This document shows, piece by piece, positions 16,454 to 24,268 of a DNA stretch of 43,466 nt (the stretch's first letter is position 1; each line of letters starts with the position of its first letter). Source of the stretch: a virus. The DNA lies in IMG/VR virus record IMGVR_UViG_3300025679_000003, positions 1-43,466 of that record; one strand, written 5' to 3'. The position numbers and the translations under genes were made by a program. The notes under the pieces were generated by a model that searched no databases, was not told where the DNA came from, and worked only from the letters and a program-made list of their open reading frames with translations.

Positions 16454-17518
16454 ATGCAAAAAGGGATCAAGCAAATCACGCCGGGAACAGTCTTCAAAGG
16501 CGACGAGCGAATCGCCATTCCGATTAACCACTCGCCGCTTTTTCGAAGTCACATCGCCATCCAAAATGGTGTTGAGAAAAATCTTCTGTTCAAGACTTGG
16601 GGCGGTCTCGGCGATCAAATTTGTGCGGAACCAACTTTGCGATACGTCGTTAAGAACTTTAAAAATGCACGTGTGTCTTTGGCGTCTGAAAAACCAGAGC
16701 TATTCGATCATTTACATTTCGACAAAGTTTTCGATTTACAAGACTCGCGTCCGGCCTGGGAAAAGTTCTTGGTCTTCGACACCATTACTCCGCCGAACGA
16801 CACCAACATGGTGTGGCAGTTCTTCAGCCACATGCTCACGAACTGCGTGGACTTTCCTTCTTTGTGCGCGATTCGCAGTCAGCTCCCCGTCAAGGACCGT
16901 GAGATTCACGTGCGCCCGACGGAGCCTGATTCCGAACTTGAATTATTCCCGGGCGTTGGAGGCGTTCTCGTTCACGCCGGCCGTCACTGGCCGTCGAAAA
17001 CTTTCCCGAAAGACTGGTGGGACAGAGTTCTAAATGAACTCATTTTGCAGGGGCATACGCCAGTTCTCATTGGTGCCAATACCGATGACAACCGCGGAAC
17101 CGTGGACGTGAACCCGCAAGGGTGCATTGACCTCCGCAATAAAACTTCCGTAAACGATATTGTGTGGCTTTGTCAGCGCGCAAAGGTCTTGGTCACGAAT
17201 GACTCAAGCCCTTTGCACATGGCCGCGTCCCGCGACCCGGCCGATGAGACGACCGGCAAGACTTGGATTGGATACATCGCAACTTGCAAACACCCGGATT
17301 TCATTACGCATTGGCGCAGAAACTTACAAGGGAAACTCGAATGGCAGTTCCGTGAATGCAATCTCGGAACCGGGGGCATGTGGGACATCATCGACAATTG
17401 CCCGAACAACTCCCAAGAAATCACGGTCGATGAAATCGACGAAGCGACTTTACGCTCGTGGTTGCCGGAACCGGAATACGTCGCCAATTGGGTCTCTTCA
17501 AAAGTGGATGGGTTTTAA
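16454..17518 (+). CDS. Glycosyltransferase family 9-like (heptosyltransferase-like) protein
   Basis: 354 aa. ATG 16454 is taken because it is the first in-frame start after the AAAGGGG region; a nearby ATG at 16447 is in another frame. LLFKTWGGLGDQICAEPTLR at residues ~37-56 resembles the N-terminal G-D loop of GT9 enzymes, and GVLVHAGRHWPSKTFPKDWW plus VTNDSSPLHMAA are the conserved GT9 C-domain motifs for nucleotide-sugar binding. GT9 members transfer heptose or other sugars from nucleotide donors to lipopolysaccharide core. In a phage tail cluster the target could be host LPS or the phage's own fibres. Both substrate and acceptor are unknown. Confidence 0.75.
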   Translation: MQKGIKQITPGTVFKGDERIAIPINHSPLFRSHIAIQNGVEKNLLFKTWGGLGDQICAEPTLRYVVKNFKNARVSLASEKPELFDHLHFDKVFDLQDSRPAWEKFLVFDTITPPNDTNMVWQFFSHMLTNCVDFPSLCAIRSQLPVKDREIHVRPTEPDSELELFPGVGGVLVHAGRHWPSKTFPKDWWDRVLNELILQGHTPVLIGANTDDNRGTVDVNPQGCIDLRNKTSVNDIVWLCQRAKVLVTNDSSPLHMAASRDPADETTGKTWIGYIATCKHPDFITHWRRNLQGKLEWQFRECNLGTGGMWDIIDNCPNNSQEITVDEIDEATLRSWLPEPEYVANWVSSKVDGF

Positions 17519-17567
17519 AGTGAAATTGTTGGCACTTTCACCCTTACGACAAAAAAGGTAGACACAA

Positions 17568-17843
17568 ATGAACTTACTAGGGGAAGGCGACGAAAACGGA
17601 TCAGACGGGAAAATCACAACAAAGACCGCAATTTCCTTTCACGTTGTCGTCATGCTCTTCACCCTCGGCGTGTGGATTGTTCGACTCGGCGACGTGGTTG
17701 AACAGTTGCAGAAAGAAAAAATCGAAGACCGAAAAGTTGTCGGGCTTTGTGTTAAGAAAAACAGTAGTTCGGAACAAAGAATTTACCGCCTTGAAGAGCA
17801 CTGCGGTTTGAAACATCCTCGAATAGAGGAAGACGGAGAATAA
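17568..17843 (+). CDS. Small single-pass membrane protein with coiled-coil tail (spanin- or holin-like)
   Basis: 91 aa. A polar 20-residue N-terminus precedes one transmembrane helix (residues ~24-42, ISFHVVVMLFTLGVWIV) and a charged heptad-like segment (DVVEQLQKEKIEDRKVV) predicted to be coiled coil. One-pass membrane proteins of this shape next to an endolysin are often inner-membrane spanins, XhlA-like or holin partners. The next gene, the endolysin, starts five bases later. The RBS is weak (AAAGGTAG). No specific family is recognised. Confidence 0.6.
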   Translation: MNLLGEGDENGSDGKITTKTAISFHVVVMLFTLGVWIVRLGDVVEQLQKEKIEDRKVVGLCVKKNSSSEQRIYRLEEHCGLKHPRIEEDGE

Positions 17844-17848
17844 ACGAT

Positions 17849-18535
17849 ATGGCATTTCAGAGACAAGCTTTGCAAAAAGGAATGGACGGCGTTGCCGTCG
17901 TAAACTTGCAGAAAAATCTTTATCAACTTGGCGTGCGTCCGATGTCGGTTGACGGGCAATTCGGCTTACAAACGGATTCCGCCGTTCGCGCTTTCCAACA
18001 AGCTCACGGCGTAAAAGCTGACGGCATTGTCGGCGAAGAAACTCAAGGCGCAATTGCTCACGCACTCATCGGCCAAATCCCGGCCCCTGCCGACGGACCT
18101 TCGCCGTGGATGCAATGGATGAAAGCCCACCTTGGCCTAGTCGAGAAAACCGGCTCAGAGCCAACGGCGTTCGACGAAGAAGTGTTTTCGCACACCAGTT
18201 ACGGCAACTTAAATGGTGTCATGGAGCCAAGTTGTGCCGCAACTGTCAGCGCCGCTCTCGAAGAAACCGGATATAAGTCCGAGCATAACGCTGCCGCAGA
18301 GTCGTATCGCAGTTTCGGAACACCGTGCGACTTGAAACCCGGCGCGATTGTGGGCTTCAATTGGCAAGGTAAACCCGACGAACGTGCCGACCATGTGACG
18401 TTTTGCGACCACATCATTGACGGCAAATATGTTGCATGTCTTGGCGGGAATCAGAGTCACCAAGTTGGCGTGGCTCAATACTCGCGGTCTAACATCGCGT
18501 TTGTTCGCTGGCCCTTGGAGAAATTGACGAAGTAA
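17849..18535 (+). CDS. Endolysin: peptidoglycan-binding domain plus NlpC/P60-CHAP-like peptidase (TIGR02594-type)
   Basis: 228 aa, with CGGAGAATAAACGAT before ATG. Residues ~9-73 are a PG_binding_1 domain (KNLYQLGVRPMSVDGQFGLQ, then AVRAFQQAHGVKADGIVG). From ~85 the catalytic domain resembles the TIGR02594/CHAP cysteine peptidase fold: Cys129 in MEPSCAATVSAAL and His182 in ADHVTFCD are the likely catalytic pair, with KPGAIVGFNW as the usual strand before the His. It cuts peptide cross-links in peptidoglycan at lysis. No signal peptide is seen, so a holin is needed for export. Neighbours include three membrane proteins. Confidence 0.85.
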   Translation: MAFQRQALQKGMDGVAVVNLQKNLYQLGVRPMSVDGQFGLQTDSAVRAFQQAHGVKADGIVGEETQGAIAHALIGQIPAPADGPSPWMQWMKAHLGLVEKTGSEPTAFDEEVFSHTSYGNLNGVMEPSCAATVSAALEETGYKSEHNAAAESYRSFGTPCDLKPGAIVGFNWQGKPDERADHVTFCDHIIDGKYVACLGGNQSHQVGVAQYSRSNIAFVRWPLEKLTK

Positions 18536-18550
18536 GCTTTTAAAAACAAA

Positions 18551-18573
18551 ATATGAGGGTGGGTCCTTCATAT
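18551..18573. other. Hairpin in the intergenic gap between endolysin and membrane protein
   Basis: ATATGAGGG (18551-18559) pairs with CCTTCATAT (18565-18573), nine pairs with one G-U, loop of five. On the plus strand it is followed by AAAAACG, not T-rich, so it is not a plus-strand terminator. The minus strand would place TTTTGTTTTT after it, but no minus gene is here. It lies just upstream of the RBS of the next gene, so a translation effect is possible. Confidence 0.4.
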
Positions 18574-18591
18574 AAAAACGAGGAGTAAGTT

Positions 18592-19107
18592 ATGAAAAGT
18601 TCTGTGTTTAAGTTTCTGTCTTTGTTTCTGGTGATGGCGTTCGCAGGCCTCTACGCGATGACCGCCTTTTCTCAAACCGTGCCGCCTGCAACTGTGAGTC
18701 CCGGCGATTTTTTGACTCAAGTTCTGGCCGCAATTCAGAGCTTCGGGGGGCTCTCGACGATGTTGAAAATCTCAGCCGTCATCATGCTGATTGTTGCGAG
18801 CATGAAAGTTTCTTACCTCAATACGCTGATTTGGTCGAAGCTTGGAGCGGCACAAGTTTACTTCGCTCCCGTTCTCGGTCTCATCGCCGGTTGCTTAGGT
18901 CTGGGAACACCAGGCGTCGCCGTGACTGGGGCAACGATATTCGCTTACGTCTCAGCCGGTGGCGGAGCCGTATTCCTTCACGAAATTCTTGATTCCGTAA
19001 AAGCGATTCCAGGAATTGGGGCGGTCTATGTGACCGTCATTAATTTGATCGAGAGTGCCTTGGGAGGCCCGGCGGCTCAGAGTTCGAGTTCTTCGTCGGG
19101 AAGCTAA
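18592..19107 (+). CDS. Multi-pass membrane protein with N-terminal signal-like segment (holin candidate)
   Basis: 171 aa with a strong AGGAG RBS. Residues ~6-30 form a hydrophobic signal-like helix ending FSQTVPP, so cleavage after AFS is possible. Further hydrophobic segments lie at ~58-78 (LKISAVIMLIVASMKV), ~90-110 (YFAPVLGLIAGCLGL) and a Gly/Ala-rich stretch at ~112-128. The C-terminus is a serine run (QSSSSSSGS). Position right after the endolysin suggests a holin or antiholin. The layout does not match a named holin class. The stop overlaps the next start (TAATG). Confidence 0.55.
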   Translation: MKSSVFKFLSLFLVMAFAGLYAMTAFSQTVPPATVSPGDFLTQVLAAIQSFGGLSTMLKISAVIMLIVASMKVSYLNTLIWSKLGAAQVYFAPVLGLIAGCLGLGTPGVAVTGATIFAYVSAGGGAVFLHEILDSVKAIPGIGAVYVTVINLIESALGGPAAQSSSSSSGS

Positions 19108-19613
19108 TGGACTTTTTGGGTTACTGTCTTTATGTTGCTTGGTTTTTAGTTGGGCTCAATATCGGGCTTCACTTAGGGAAGAGAAAGCGTCAACGTCCAC
19201 GCCGCTTTTTCATTCATTTTTTCACGCGCGGACGAAGAATAAGGAAAGTTATGCAACTGAAAGTAAACGACTCGCTGCCGATTTCGATTCAAGCCGCCGA
19301 TGAGTTCGGCAATCCGACTGCCGCCGCATTCGACGCCCCTCCCGCATGGTCGTCTTCGGACGACTCTGTGGCCTCGGTCGTCGCTTCGCCGGACGGTTTG
19401 TCGGCGCAAGTAACCTCGCCTTCGGGCAAGCTCGCGTCTGCAACCATTCAGGCCTCTGGTCTGGTTGGTGGCGCGCCGGTTGTGGGTTCCCTGCAAATTG
19501 ATATGATTGCCGGAGACGTCGCCGCAATCGTCATGGCACCGGGCGCGCCCGTTGCTGTGCCTTTGCCGTCTGGCTCGCAACCCGCGGCTCCCGCGGCCCC
19601 TGTAAGCCCGTAA
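19107..19613 (+). CDS. Membrane-anchored Ig-like protein, possibly with a second internal start
   Basis: 168 aa. Residues ~3-22 form a transmembrane helix (GYCLYVAWFLVGLNIGLHLG) followed by a strongly basic stretch, then from ~49 a BIG2-type Ig domain (LPISIQAADEFGNPTAAAFD, then WSSSDDSVASVVASPDG) and a Pro/Ala-rich tail. A second in-frame ATG at 19251 has AAGGAAAG six bases upstream, so the soluble Ig domain alone may also be made. Ig modules of this type occur on phage virions and bind host surface carbohydrate. A terminator follows. Confidence 0.6.
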   Translation: MDFLGYCLYVAWFLVGLNIGLHLGKRKRQRPRRFFIHFFTRGRRIRKVMQLKVNDSLPISIQAADEFGNPTAAAFDAPPAWSSSDDSVASVVASPDGLSAQVTSPSGKLASATIQASGLVGGAPVVGSLQIDMIAGDVAAIVMAPGAPVAVPLPSGSQPAAPAAPVSP

Positions 19614-19636
19614 ACAGCGACCCTTTCGGGTCGTCA

Positions 19637-19670
19637 CGCGGGGGACTTAAAAGTCTCCCGCGTTTCTTTT
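19637..19670 (+). terminator. Strong rho-independent terminator
   Basis: A 12-bp stem (19637-19648 with 19651-19662, one G-U pair, loop AA) built on CGCGGGGGACTT and AAGTCTCCCGCG is followed by TTTCTTTT. A smaller hairpin, CGACCC TTTC GGGTCG, lies just upstream at 19618-19633. It ends the main late transcript before the last two small plus-strand genes. Confidence 0.85.
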
Positions 19671-19679
19671 GGAGGCTCT

Positions 19680-20054
19680 GTGTCAACTCCCAACGATACG
19701 ATTGACATTACTGATTTGGTTTCTAACCTTCAGACCACATTCGTCTCACTCGCCAAAGCCTTTTTGCTCGGCGAAGCTCTCGCGATTCCCGGCCTCGGTC
19801 CTTTTCTCACATGGATCATCAATAATTTCTTTGGTCCGATTTTGGATTGGGTTCTTGCCAAACTCACAGCCTGGTCCGTCTTTCAATCTTTCATTCTCAA
19901 CACAGCACTTCGCAAAGCCTCTGAAGCTGCCGATTACACCGACTCCGTAAATTACAAAAACTCTCTGCCGCCAACAACCAGTGAGGACGACTATGCCCAT
20001 GCCGAAGCTGCCGAAGCTCATGCCTTTTATACTTTCGTCGTTCTGTCTAATTAG
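19680..20054 (+). CDS. Small hydrophobic protein, unknown (holin-like candidate)
   Basis: 124 aa from GTG 19680, with GGAGG four bases upstream and directly after the terminator. A hydrophobic central region (residues ~24-70, with IPGLGPFLTWIINNFFGP and WVLAKLTAWSVFQSFIL) could make one or two membrane helices; the C-terminus is acidic and Ala-rich. The lipoprotein gene starts inside its 3' end (62-base overlap), reminiscent of nested i-spanin/o-spanin genes, but the N-terminal membrane anchor of an i-spanin is absent. Function unknown. Confidence 0.55.
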   Translation: MSTPNDTIDITDLVSNLQTTFVSLAKAFLLGEALAIPGLGPFLTWIINNFFGPILDWVLAKLTAWSVFQSFILNTALRKASEAADYTDSVNYKNSLPPTTSEDDYAHAEAAEAHAFYTFVVLSN

Positions 20055-20442
20055 TTGCGCGCTCAAGCCCCCCGACGTGCCGGTGTTTGAAGACTTGCAA
20101 CAATGGGTTGGCACCGATCCCGTCACCAAGCATTTGATTTTAAACGCGAGCCCAATGTGTATGTTGAAAATTCAAGAGGTCGAATGTGGGCACGGAGTTT
20201 TTATCGTATCGGGGAAAGAGATTTACATCGGCGAGAACGCGCCCAACTTGTACAACGGAAAGAAGTGGAGCCAACTGAAATCGGAATCCATTTACTGTCC
20301 GGCGAAGGAATGTTTCGCGCCGATTGAAACTTACATGGTCAACACTTGCGCTCAGAACAAATGTGACAACACAATCGACGCTTACAAAGTGAAGTTAGAT
20401 TCGCTCAATGGAATCAGCGGCGTCCTTGCGACGCCCCCCTAA
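19993..20442 (+). CDS. Lipoprotein with Cys-rich body, unknown function
   Basis: 149 aa from ATG 19993, which has GAGGA seven bases upstream; an in-frame ATG at 19999 is possible. A signal peptide ends in the lipobox LISC (Cys at ~22), then ALKPPDVPVFEDL, so the mature protein should be lipid-anchored, probably in the outer membrane. The body contains further cysteines (SPMCMLKIQEVECGHG, CPAKECF, CAQNKC) that could form disulfides in the periplasm. It could be an o-spanin partner or a superinfection-exclusion lipoprotein. Its 3' end overlaps a minus-strand gene. Confidence 0.68.
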   Translation: MPMPKLPKLMPFILSSFCLISCALKPPDVPVFEDLQQWVGTDPVTKHLILNASPMCMLKIQEVECGHGVFIVSGKEIYIGENAPNLYNGKKWSQLKSESIYCPAKECFAPIETYMVNTCAQNKCDNTIDAYKVKLDSLNGISGVLATPP

Positions 20443-20622
20443 GAACTTAAAAATTGATTTCTGCAACCGCGATTCGAGAGCTTTCAAAAGAGCCTCGTCA
20501 TCAAAGGCGTCGTGCATCCCGCTGTCCAATTCGCGGTCGAACTCGATGCACTCAGCGACGATGACCTTTTTGAGCCGACGCATTTTGCGTCGGCCCTTCG
20601 CACTATTATCCCCGACAATCAT
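20395..20622 (-). CDS. Small hypothetical protein at the end of the early operon
   Basis: 75 aa starting at an ATGA overlap with the transglycosylase stop (ATG at 20622), the same coupling used throughout this genome. It is charged: an N-terminal basic patch (AKGRRKMRRLKKVIV), a helical acidic middle and the end GGRRKDAADSIERI. The last 48 bases run under the 3' end of the plus-strand lipoprotein gene. No family recognised. Support comes from coupling only. Confidence 0.45.
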   Translation of the reverse strand: MIVGDNSAKGRRKMRRLKKVIVAECIEFDRELDSGMHDAFDDEALLKALESRLQKSIFKFLGGRRKDAADSIERI

Positions 20623-21149
20623 GCAGGCGGAAAAATCAACGACTTGGTTTTTTGGGCAATCAATGCGCTCGCATCGTACTTGCCGCCCGGACACAGCGTT
20701 GACCAGTAATCGCCCGACTGACCATGATGAATCATGATGACGCCTTTTTTGTGAATTTGGTCGCAGAGAATTGCGATCCCCAAAGTCAGGTTCGGCGTCA
20801 CTTGCTGCAAATCCTCGAACGAATATGCAAATGGTAAGCGACGATTCTTTTGGTCGCAGACGCTTACTTGCAAAAGGCCGACGCTGTACGTGTCTTTGTC
20901 TTCACGGGTTCCCGCATCGACAGAGTTGACCGCCGGATTCCAATTCGATTCATGGGCCGCAAGCCACACGAAGAACTCACACCAGACACGAACTTTTTGA
21001 AGGTCGCTCAACGACGTGTAATCAGGACGGAAGAACGCGACGTCGGTCGCCTTGTCCAAATTCTCAAGTTCGTTGGTGACAATCGTCACGAGTGACTCAG
21101 ACCACGACGCACGCTCCGGATGCAAAAATTCCCACGGCAAATTATTCAT
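20619..21149 (-). CDS. Lytic transglycosylase-like (SLT fold) protein
   Basis: 176 aa. ATG 21149 is chosen because GAGGGAAAG lies just before it and it overlaps the previous gene by ATGA; the upstream GTG extension is not needed. WCEFFVWLAAHESNWNPAVN carries the ES motif with the catalytic Glu, as in SLT-type transglycosylases, and DTYSVGLLQVSVCDQ is the second family motif (usually GLMQ). Such enzymes cleave the glycan strand of peptidoglycan. It lies in the early minus-strand operon and not in the lysis cluster. No signal peptide. Confidence 0.75.
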   Translation of the reverse strand: MNNLPWEFLHPERASWSESLVTIVTNELENLDKATDVAFFRPDYTSLSDLQKVRVWCEFFVWLAAHESNWNPAVNSVDAGTREDKDTYSVGLLQVSVCDQKNRRLPFAYSFEDLQQVTPNLTLGIAILCDQIHKKGVIMIHHGQSGDYWSTLCPGGKYDASALIAQKTKSLIFPPA

Positions 21150-21352
21150 TTCTTTCCCTCTTGTATTTCTTTGACACGTTCCCAAATCTTTTCGTCTCGT
21201 TCAAAAGTTCCCATGACTTCGCCGGATGCAATTTCTTGCGCGCGACGCTCACGCTGTTCCCATTCTGAGCGGTCCATTTTTCCAAACATCGAACCGTCTT
21301 TCAGATAGTCGTCATATTTTTCATCGGAGTCGCCTCCGCCAAACATGCCCAT
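21146..21352 (-). CDS. Small charged protein, unknown
   Basis: 68 aa, ATG with GGAGG seven bases upstream. A glycine-rich start (MGMFGGGDSDEK) is followed by a highly charged helix (DRSEWEQRERRAQEIAS, then DEKIWERVKEIQEGKK). It ends in an ATGA overlap with the transglycosylase gene. Similar short Gly-start, acidic-helix proteins are found near phage structural or lysis genes, but no function is known. Confidence 0.65.
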   Translation of the reverse strand: MGMFGGGDSDEKYDDYLKDGSMFGKMDRSEWEQRERRAQEIASGEVMGTFERDEKIWERVKEIQEGKK

Positions 21353-21364
21353 GCAAAACCTCCG

Positions 21365-23587
21365 TTATTTTCGATACCGCAAACCTTCCCACCCTTTCGC
21401 TTCGATGGGAAGACCTTTTGCCCACGCCGGGCGTTCACAAAGAATTTTTACGAACTCTTCCACGGTTCCGTTTGCTTTCTGACTGATACCTTCGTCATGC
21501 ACCATGAGTTGCGCTTCGTAACCGTTTTTCTCTAAGCGCACCATTGCGGGCATCATGAGGTCGCGGGCAACGGCCTGAGTGATATTCTCGCAAAGCGTTC
21601 CGCCCCAACTTCTTTCGATTGACCATTTTTTAGTCTTGGTGTTGACAGCCCAGAACTCGATTGTTTTTTGCGGCTGAGTTTGCACGGTCTTAAACTTCGT
21701 CAGCGGCTCGCCGTCGTCGCCCATGACGGGGCGGCCTTTGCGATCAACGACGGGTTCTTTGACTTGGTATTCACGAACACGCCAAGAGATTTGTGGGTCA
21801 GCGTATGCAAGTCTCCGGCCCGACGGAAGCTCAACCCACAGAAATTGGGTCTTTGCTTTTGGATCACGTTTATAAATGAATTTGCATTTGCCCGCGGTCA
21901 CAGTCTTTTGCGTTTCAATCGCGGCAACTGCCGCAAGCTCGTAAGATTCCCACAGCTCAGGCACGGCAGAGTTTGCTTCGCGGTAACTGAAGACCGCGCC
22001 CTTTGACTGTTTGTCGTTGAGCTTCAGACGATATTGGTCCCACGCGGTCGATTGGAATTTCATCCAACCCATTCCGAATTGACAACCAAGAATCTGAGCC
22101 TTGCCGAGCTGACGCGCGTCCATTGCCCACGGCTCTTCGTTCTTAACAGCCGTTTCGATTTCTTCGTAAGTCTTCCCAAGGTTCTCCGCCGCTTGATAAA
22201 TGTACGGGTCTTTTCCAGAATTTAAAACCTTCAAGCCTGCCCAGTTATTTGCAAGCCACCAGCACACGGCGACTTCGATCTTGGAAAAGTCGGCCACGAA
22301 AAACTTTTTGCCTGGGCTCGGGATAATCATATTGCGAAGAATCGCCGAAAATAAAATTGAGAGGTTGTCACCATAGAGGAGTTGCAACGTCTCTTTGTCG
22401 CACTTGATGACGTTCTCGACATGCGAGTACGGGTTTGCTTTGTCCACGTTTAAAAGCCCGCGGGGAAAGTTGTGCGGCATTATTCCGGTGCCTGTGTCTC
22501 GCCCCGTACTTGCTCCGTGATACATCAAAATGTCGCGCACGCGCTCGTCATCGTTCACGCGGTTTAAGAACGATTGATACTTTTTCGTGGATGATTTTGA
22601 AAGGGCCTGACGAATCTCAAGCAACCGGCGCATGTCGGAGTCGAGGTCGTCGCGATTTTTCAAGACGTCTTCGATTGTCTTCGCTCGAAGGTTGGGAAGA
22701 ATCACGTCGTCGATTGCCAAAAATTCGAGAATGGATTTGATGGCTCCCGGCTTTTTGATGAGCCCCATTGTAACCGTGTCGAGTTCTTCTTTGAGGACGA
22801 TGCTTTCCGTTTCCATAATGGCCGACACTTTTTTGATTGTCGGCATATCTACACGCAAGCCCCGCCAATTGAGCTTTTGGTTTAGATGCCAAATCTCTTG
22901 TTCGCTTGGGATCAAATCAGGAATCGAATCGTCGAGTTCTTCTTCCGACTTAACGTCGAACTTGCAATATGTGTACAGCGTTTCCCAAACGTCGGGCGCT
23001 TCAGCGTACTCCAAAAACATTGGTGGCGGGGGGCCTGCCGCGCGCTCGGCGCGTTTCTTTTGAATGCGACGGCCCTCGCTCAATTGCTTTTTTGCTTTCC
23101 AATAGTCGTTCCATTGGCGCGTCGGCTTGCACGTTTTCATCATCGCGACATATCCGCGTTTGTCTTTTTGAATACGGAGGCGCATCGCTTCGCCCGCGCC
23201 CTCAAGCTTACGAGGCAGCGCACACGCGGCAGCTTTGGCAGCGGTGCAACGGTATTGTCGTGCCGGGATCATCGGCCACCCGAGGCGCGCCACCAGAATG
23301 TTTTCGTAAATGCAACGCTCGAAAAATGCGTTGTGAGCTGAGAACTCGTAACCGTCTAAGATCCACTCACTCCACATATCGCAGAAATCGGGATATTTCT
23401 TTTGCAGTTGTTTCCACGGCAAGTTGATGGCTTCAAAACGAAAGAAGTAAATCCGGCTCTCGCCGTGTTTCTTAATGCCGAGGCATGTTGGTTGCGACGA
23501 TGGGTCGAGTGAATACTTGTAAGGCCCCTCAAGTTTGAGCGGACTTTTCGACCTTGTTTCAAAGTCAAACGTGATCCGCTTTTTCAT
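21365..23587 (-). CDS. DNA polymerase, family A, with 3'-5' exonuclease domain
   Basis: 740 aa starting by TAATG overlap with the previous stop. Exonuclease domain at residues 1-~215: Exo I DFE (Asp8, Glu10), Exo II SAHNAFFE, Exo III-like YCKFDV (Asp211). Polymerase motifs: A, DFSKIEV (433-439); B, Arg492/Lys496 in RQLGKAQILGCQFG; C, MVHDEG (~695-700). No 5'-3' exonuclease domain, as in T7-type replicative polymerases. The position equivalent to E. coli Pol I Phe762 is Leu500, and the Tyr766 equivalent is Phe504. It is the replicative polymerase, working with the primase-helicase, SSB and SNF2 protein. Confidence 0.93.
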   Translation of the reverse strand: MKKRITFDFETRSKSPLKLEGPYKYSLDPSSQPTCLGIKKHGESRIYFFRFEAINLPWKQLQKKYPDFCDMWSEWILDGYEFSAHNAFFERCIYENILVARLGWPMIPARQYRCTAAKAAACALPRKLEGAGEAMRLRIQKDKRGYVAMMKTCKPTRQWNDYWKAKKQLSEGRRIQKKRAERAAGPPPPMFLEYAEAPDVWETLYTYCKFDVKSEEELDDSIPDLIPSEQEIWHLNQKLNWRGLRVDMPTIKKVSAIMETESIVLKEELDTVTMGLIKKPGAIKSILEFLAIDDVILPNLRAKTIEDVLKNRDDLDSDMRRLLEIRQALSKSSTKKYQSFLNRVNDDERVRDILMYHGASTGRDTGTGIMPHNFPRGLLNVDKANPYSHVENVIKCDKETLQLLYGDNLSILFSAILRNMIIPSPGKKFFVADFSKIEVAVCWWLANNWAGLKVLNSGKDPYIYQAAENLGKTYEEIETAVKNEEPWAMDARQLGKAQILGCQFGMGWMKFQSTAWDQYRLKLNDKQSKGAVFSYREANSAVPELWESYELAAVAAIETQKTVTAGKCKFIYKRDPKAKTQFLWVELPSGRRLAYADPQISWRVREYQVKEPVVDRKGRPVMGDDGEPLTKFKTVQTQPQKTIEFWAVNTKTKKWSIERSWGGTLCENITQAVARDLMMPAMVRLEKNGYEAQLMVHDEGISQKANGTVEEFVKILCERPAWAKGLPIEAKGWEGLRYRK

Positions 23588-23955
23588 TAGGTGAGTTTGA
23601 CCTGTGGGTTCGGAGTCACGCCGACTTTTTCAATGTCGCCACGGGCGTCAGCCAAGCGAAGGGAAATCAGCCCCTCACGAATCTTGGTTGAAATGTTCGA
23701 GATGAACGCTTCCGGCGGACGGCCATCTTTTTCGAGATTGAACGCACACGAAGCGAGGATGTTGATGGCCGCAAACTGCAAAATCAAAACTTGGTTTTGC
23801 ATTTGCTCCGGGTTCTGCGACGTGCGAATAGCGTTATCAATCCACTTGTTCGCAATCTCTTCGGCAGCGTCTTCGAGAATCGCCAACTTCTCTTCCATTG
23901 TATCGACAACATTGTCAGGCGTGACCGCTTTTAAATCAGTTTTGGGGTTTGTCAT
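23587..23955 (-). CDS. Hypothetical early protein
   Basis: 122 aa upstream of and coupled to the polymerase. Mostly helical: VVDTMEEKLAILEDAAEEIA, then NQVLILQFAAINILASCAF, ending in a polar GVTPNPQVKLT. The pattern suggests a small helical-bundle protein, perhaps a dimer, with no enzymatic motif. It overlaps the gene before it by 20 bases. Function unknown; polymerase accessory factor is only a guess from position. Confidence 0.7.
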   Translation of the reverse strand: MTNPKTDLKAVTPDNVVDTMEEKLAILEDAAEEIANKWIDNAIRTSQNPEQMQNQVLILQFAAINILASCAFNLEKDGRPPEAFISNISTKIREGLISLRLADARGDIEKVGVTPNPQVKLT

Positions 23956-24268
23956 TTTTCATTTGCTCCGCGCTGTAAGTTTTTCCGTCCACTTTGATCG
24001 ACTCAACAAGGCCGCCGTCGTTCTCAACTTTGGGCGCGCCTTTGTCGTCGAACGTGATTTTGATTTCTCTCATTGGTGGCAGCGAGGTCATGAGCTTACC
24101 AAGCCAATGGTCGATGGCGTTCAAATGCAATTGCGTAATTGGCTCGCCGACTTTCATCGTCGTCAAGGTCATGAGCGCCGCCATTCCTGCGACCGCTTTA
24201 CGGCTCGCCTCGATTTGCTTTTCCGTCGGTCTCACGTTCGGTTGTTGCTTTGATTCGACTTCGCTCAT
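23936..24268 (-). CDS. Hypothetical early protein
   Basis: 110 aa, ATGA-coupled to the gene upstream of it. The N-terminal part is polar then helical (KQIEASRKAVAGMAALMTLT), and a middle helix (HLNAIDHWLGKLM) is followed by a small beta-hairpin (EIKITFDDKGAPKVEND) and a lysine-rich end. No family recognised. Confidence 0.68.
   Translation of the reverse strand: MSEVESKQQPNVRPTEKQIEASRKAVAGMAALMTLTTMKVGEPITQLHLNAIDHWLGKLMTSLPPMREIKITFDDKGAPKVENDGGLVESIKVDGKTYSAEQMKNDKPQN

Noticed and set aside
18551-18573. Hairpin after the endolysin as a plus-strand terminator
   Set aside because: The 3' flank on the plus strand is A-rich (AAAAACG), not T-rich.
20408-20737. Plus-strand ORF downstream of the lipoprotein
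   Set aside because: Antisense to the transglycosylase gene's end and the coupled 75-aa gene; no RBS and Arg/Ser-rich shadow composition.
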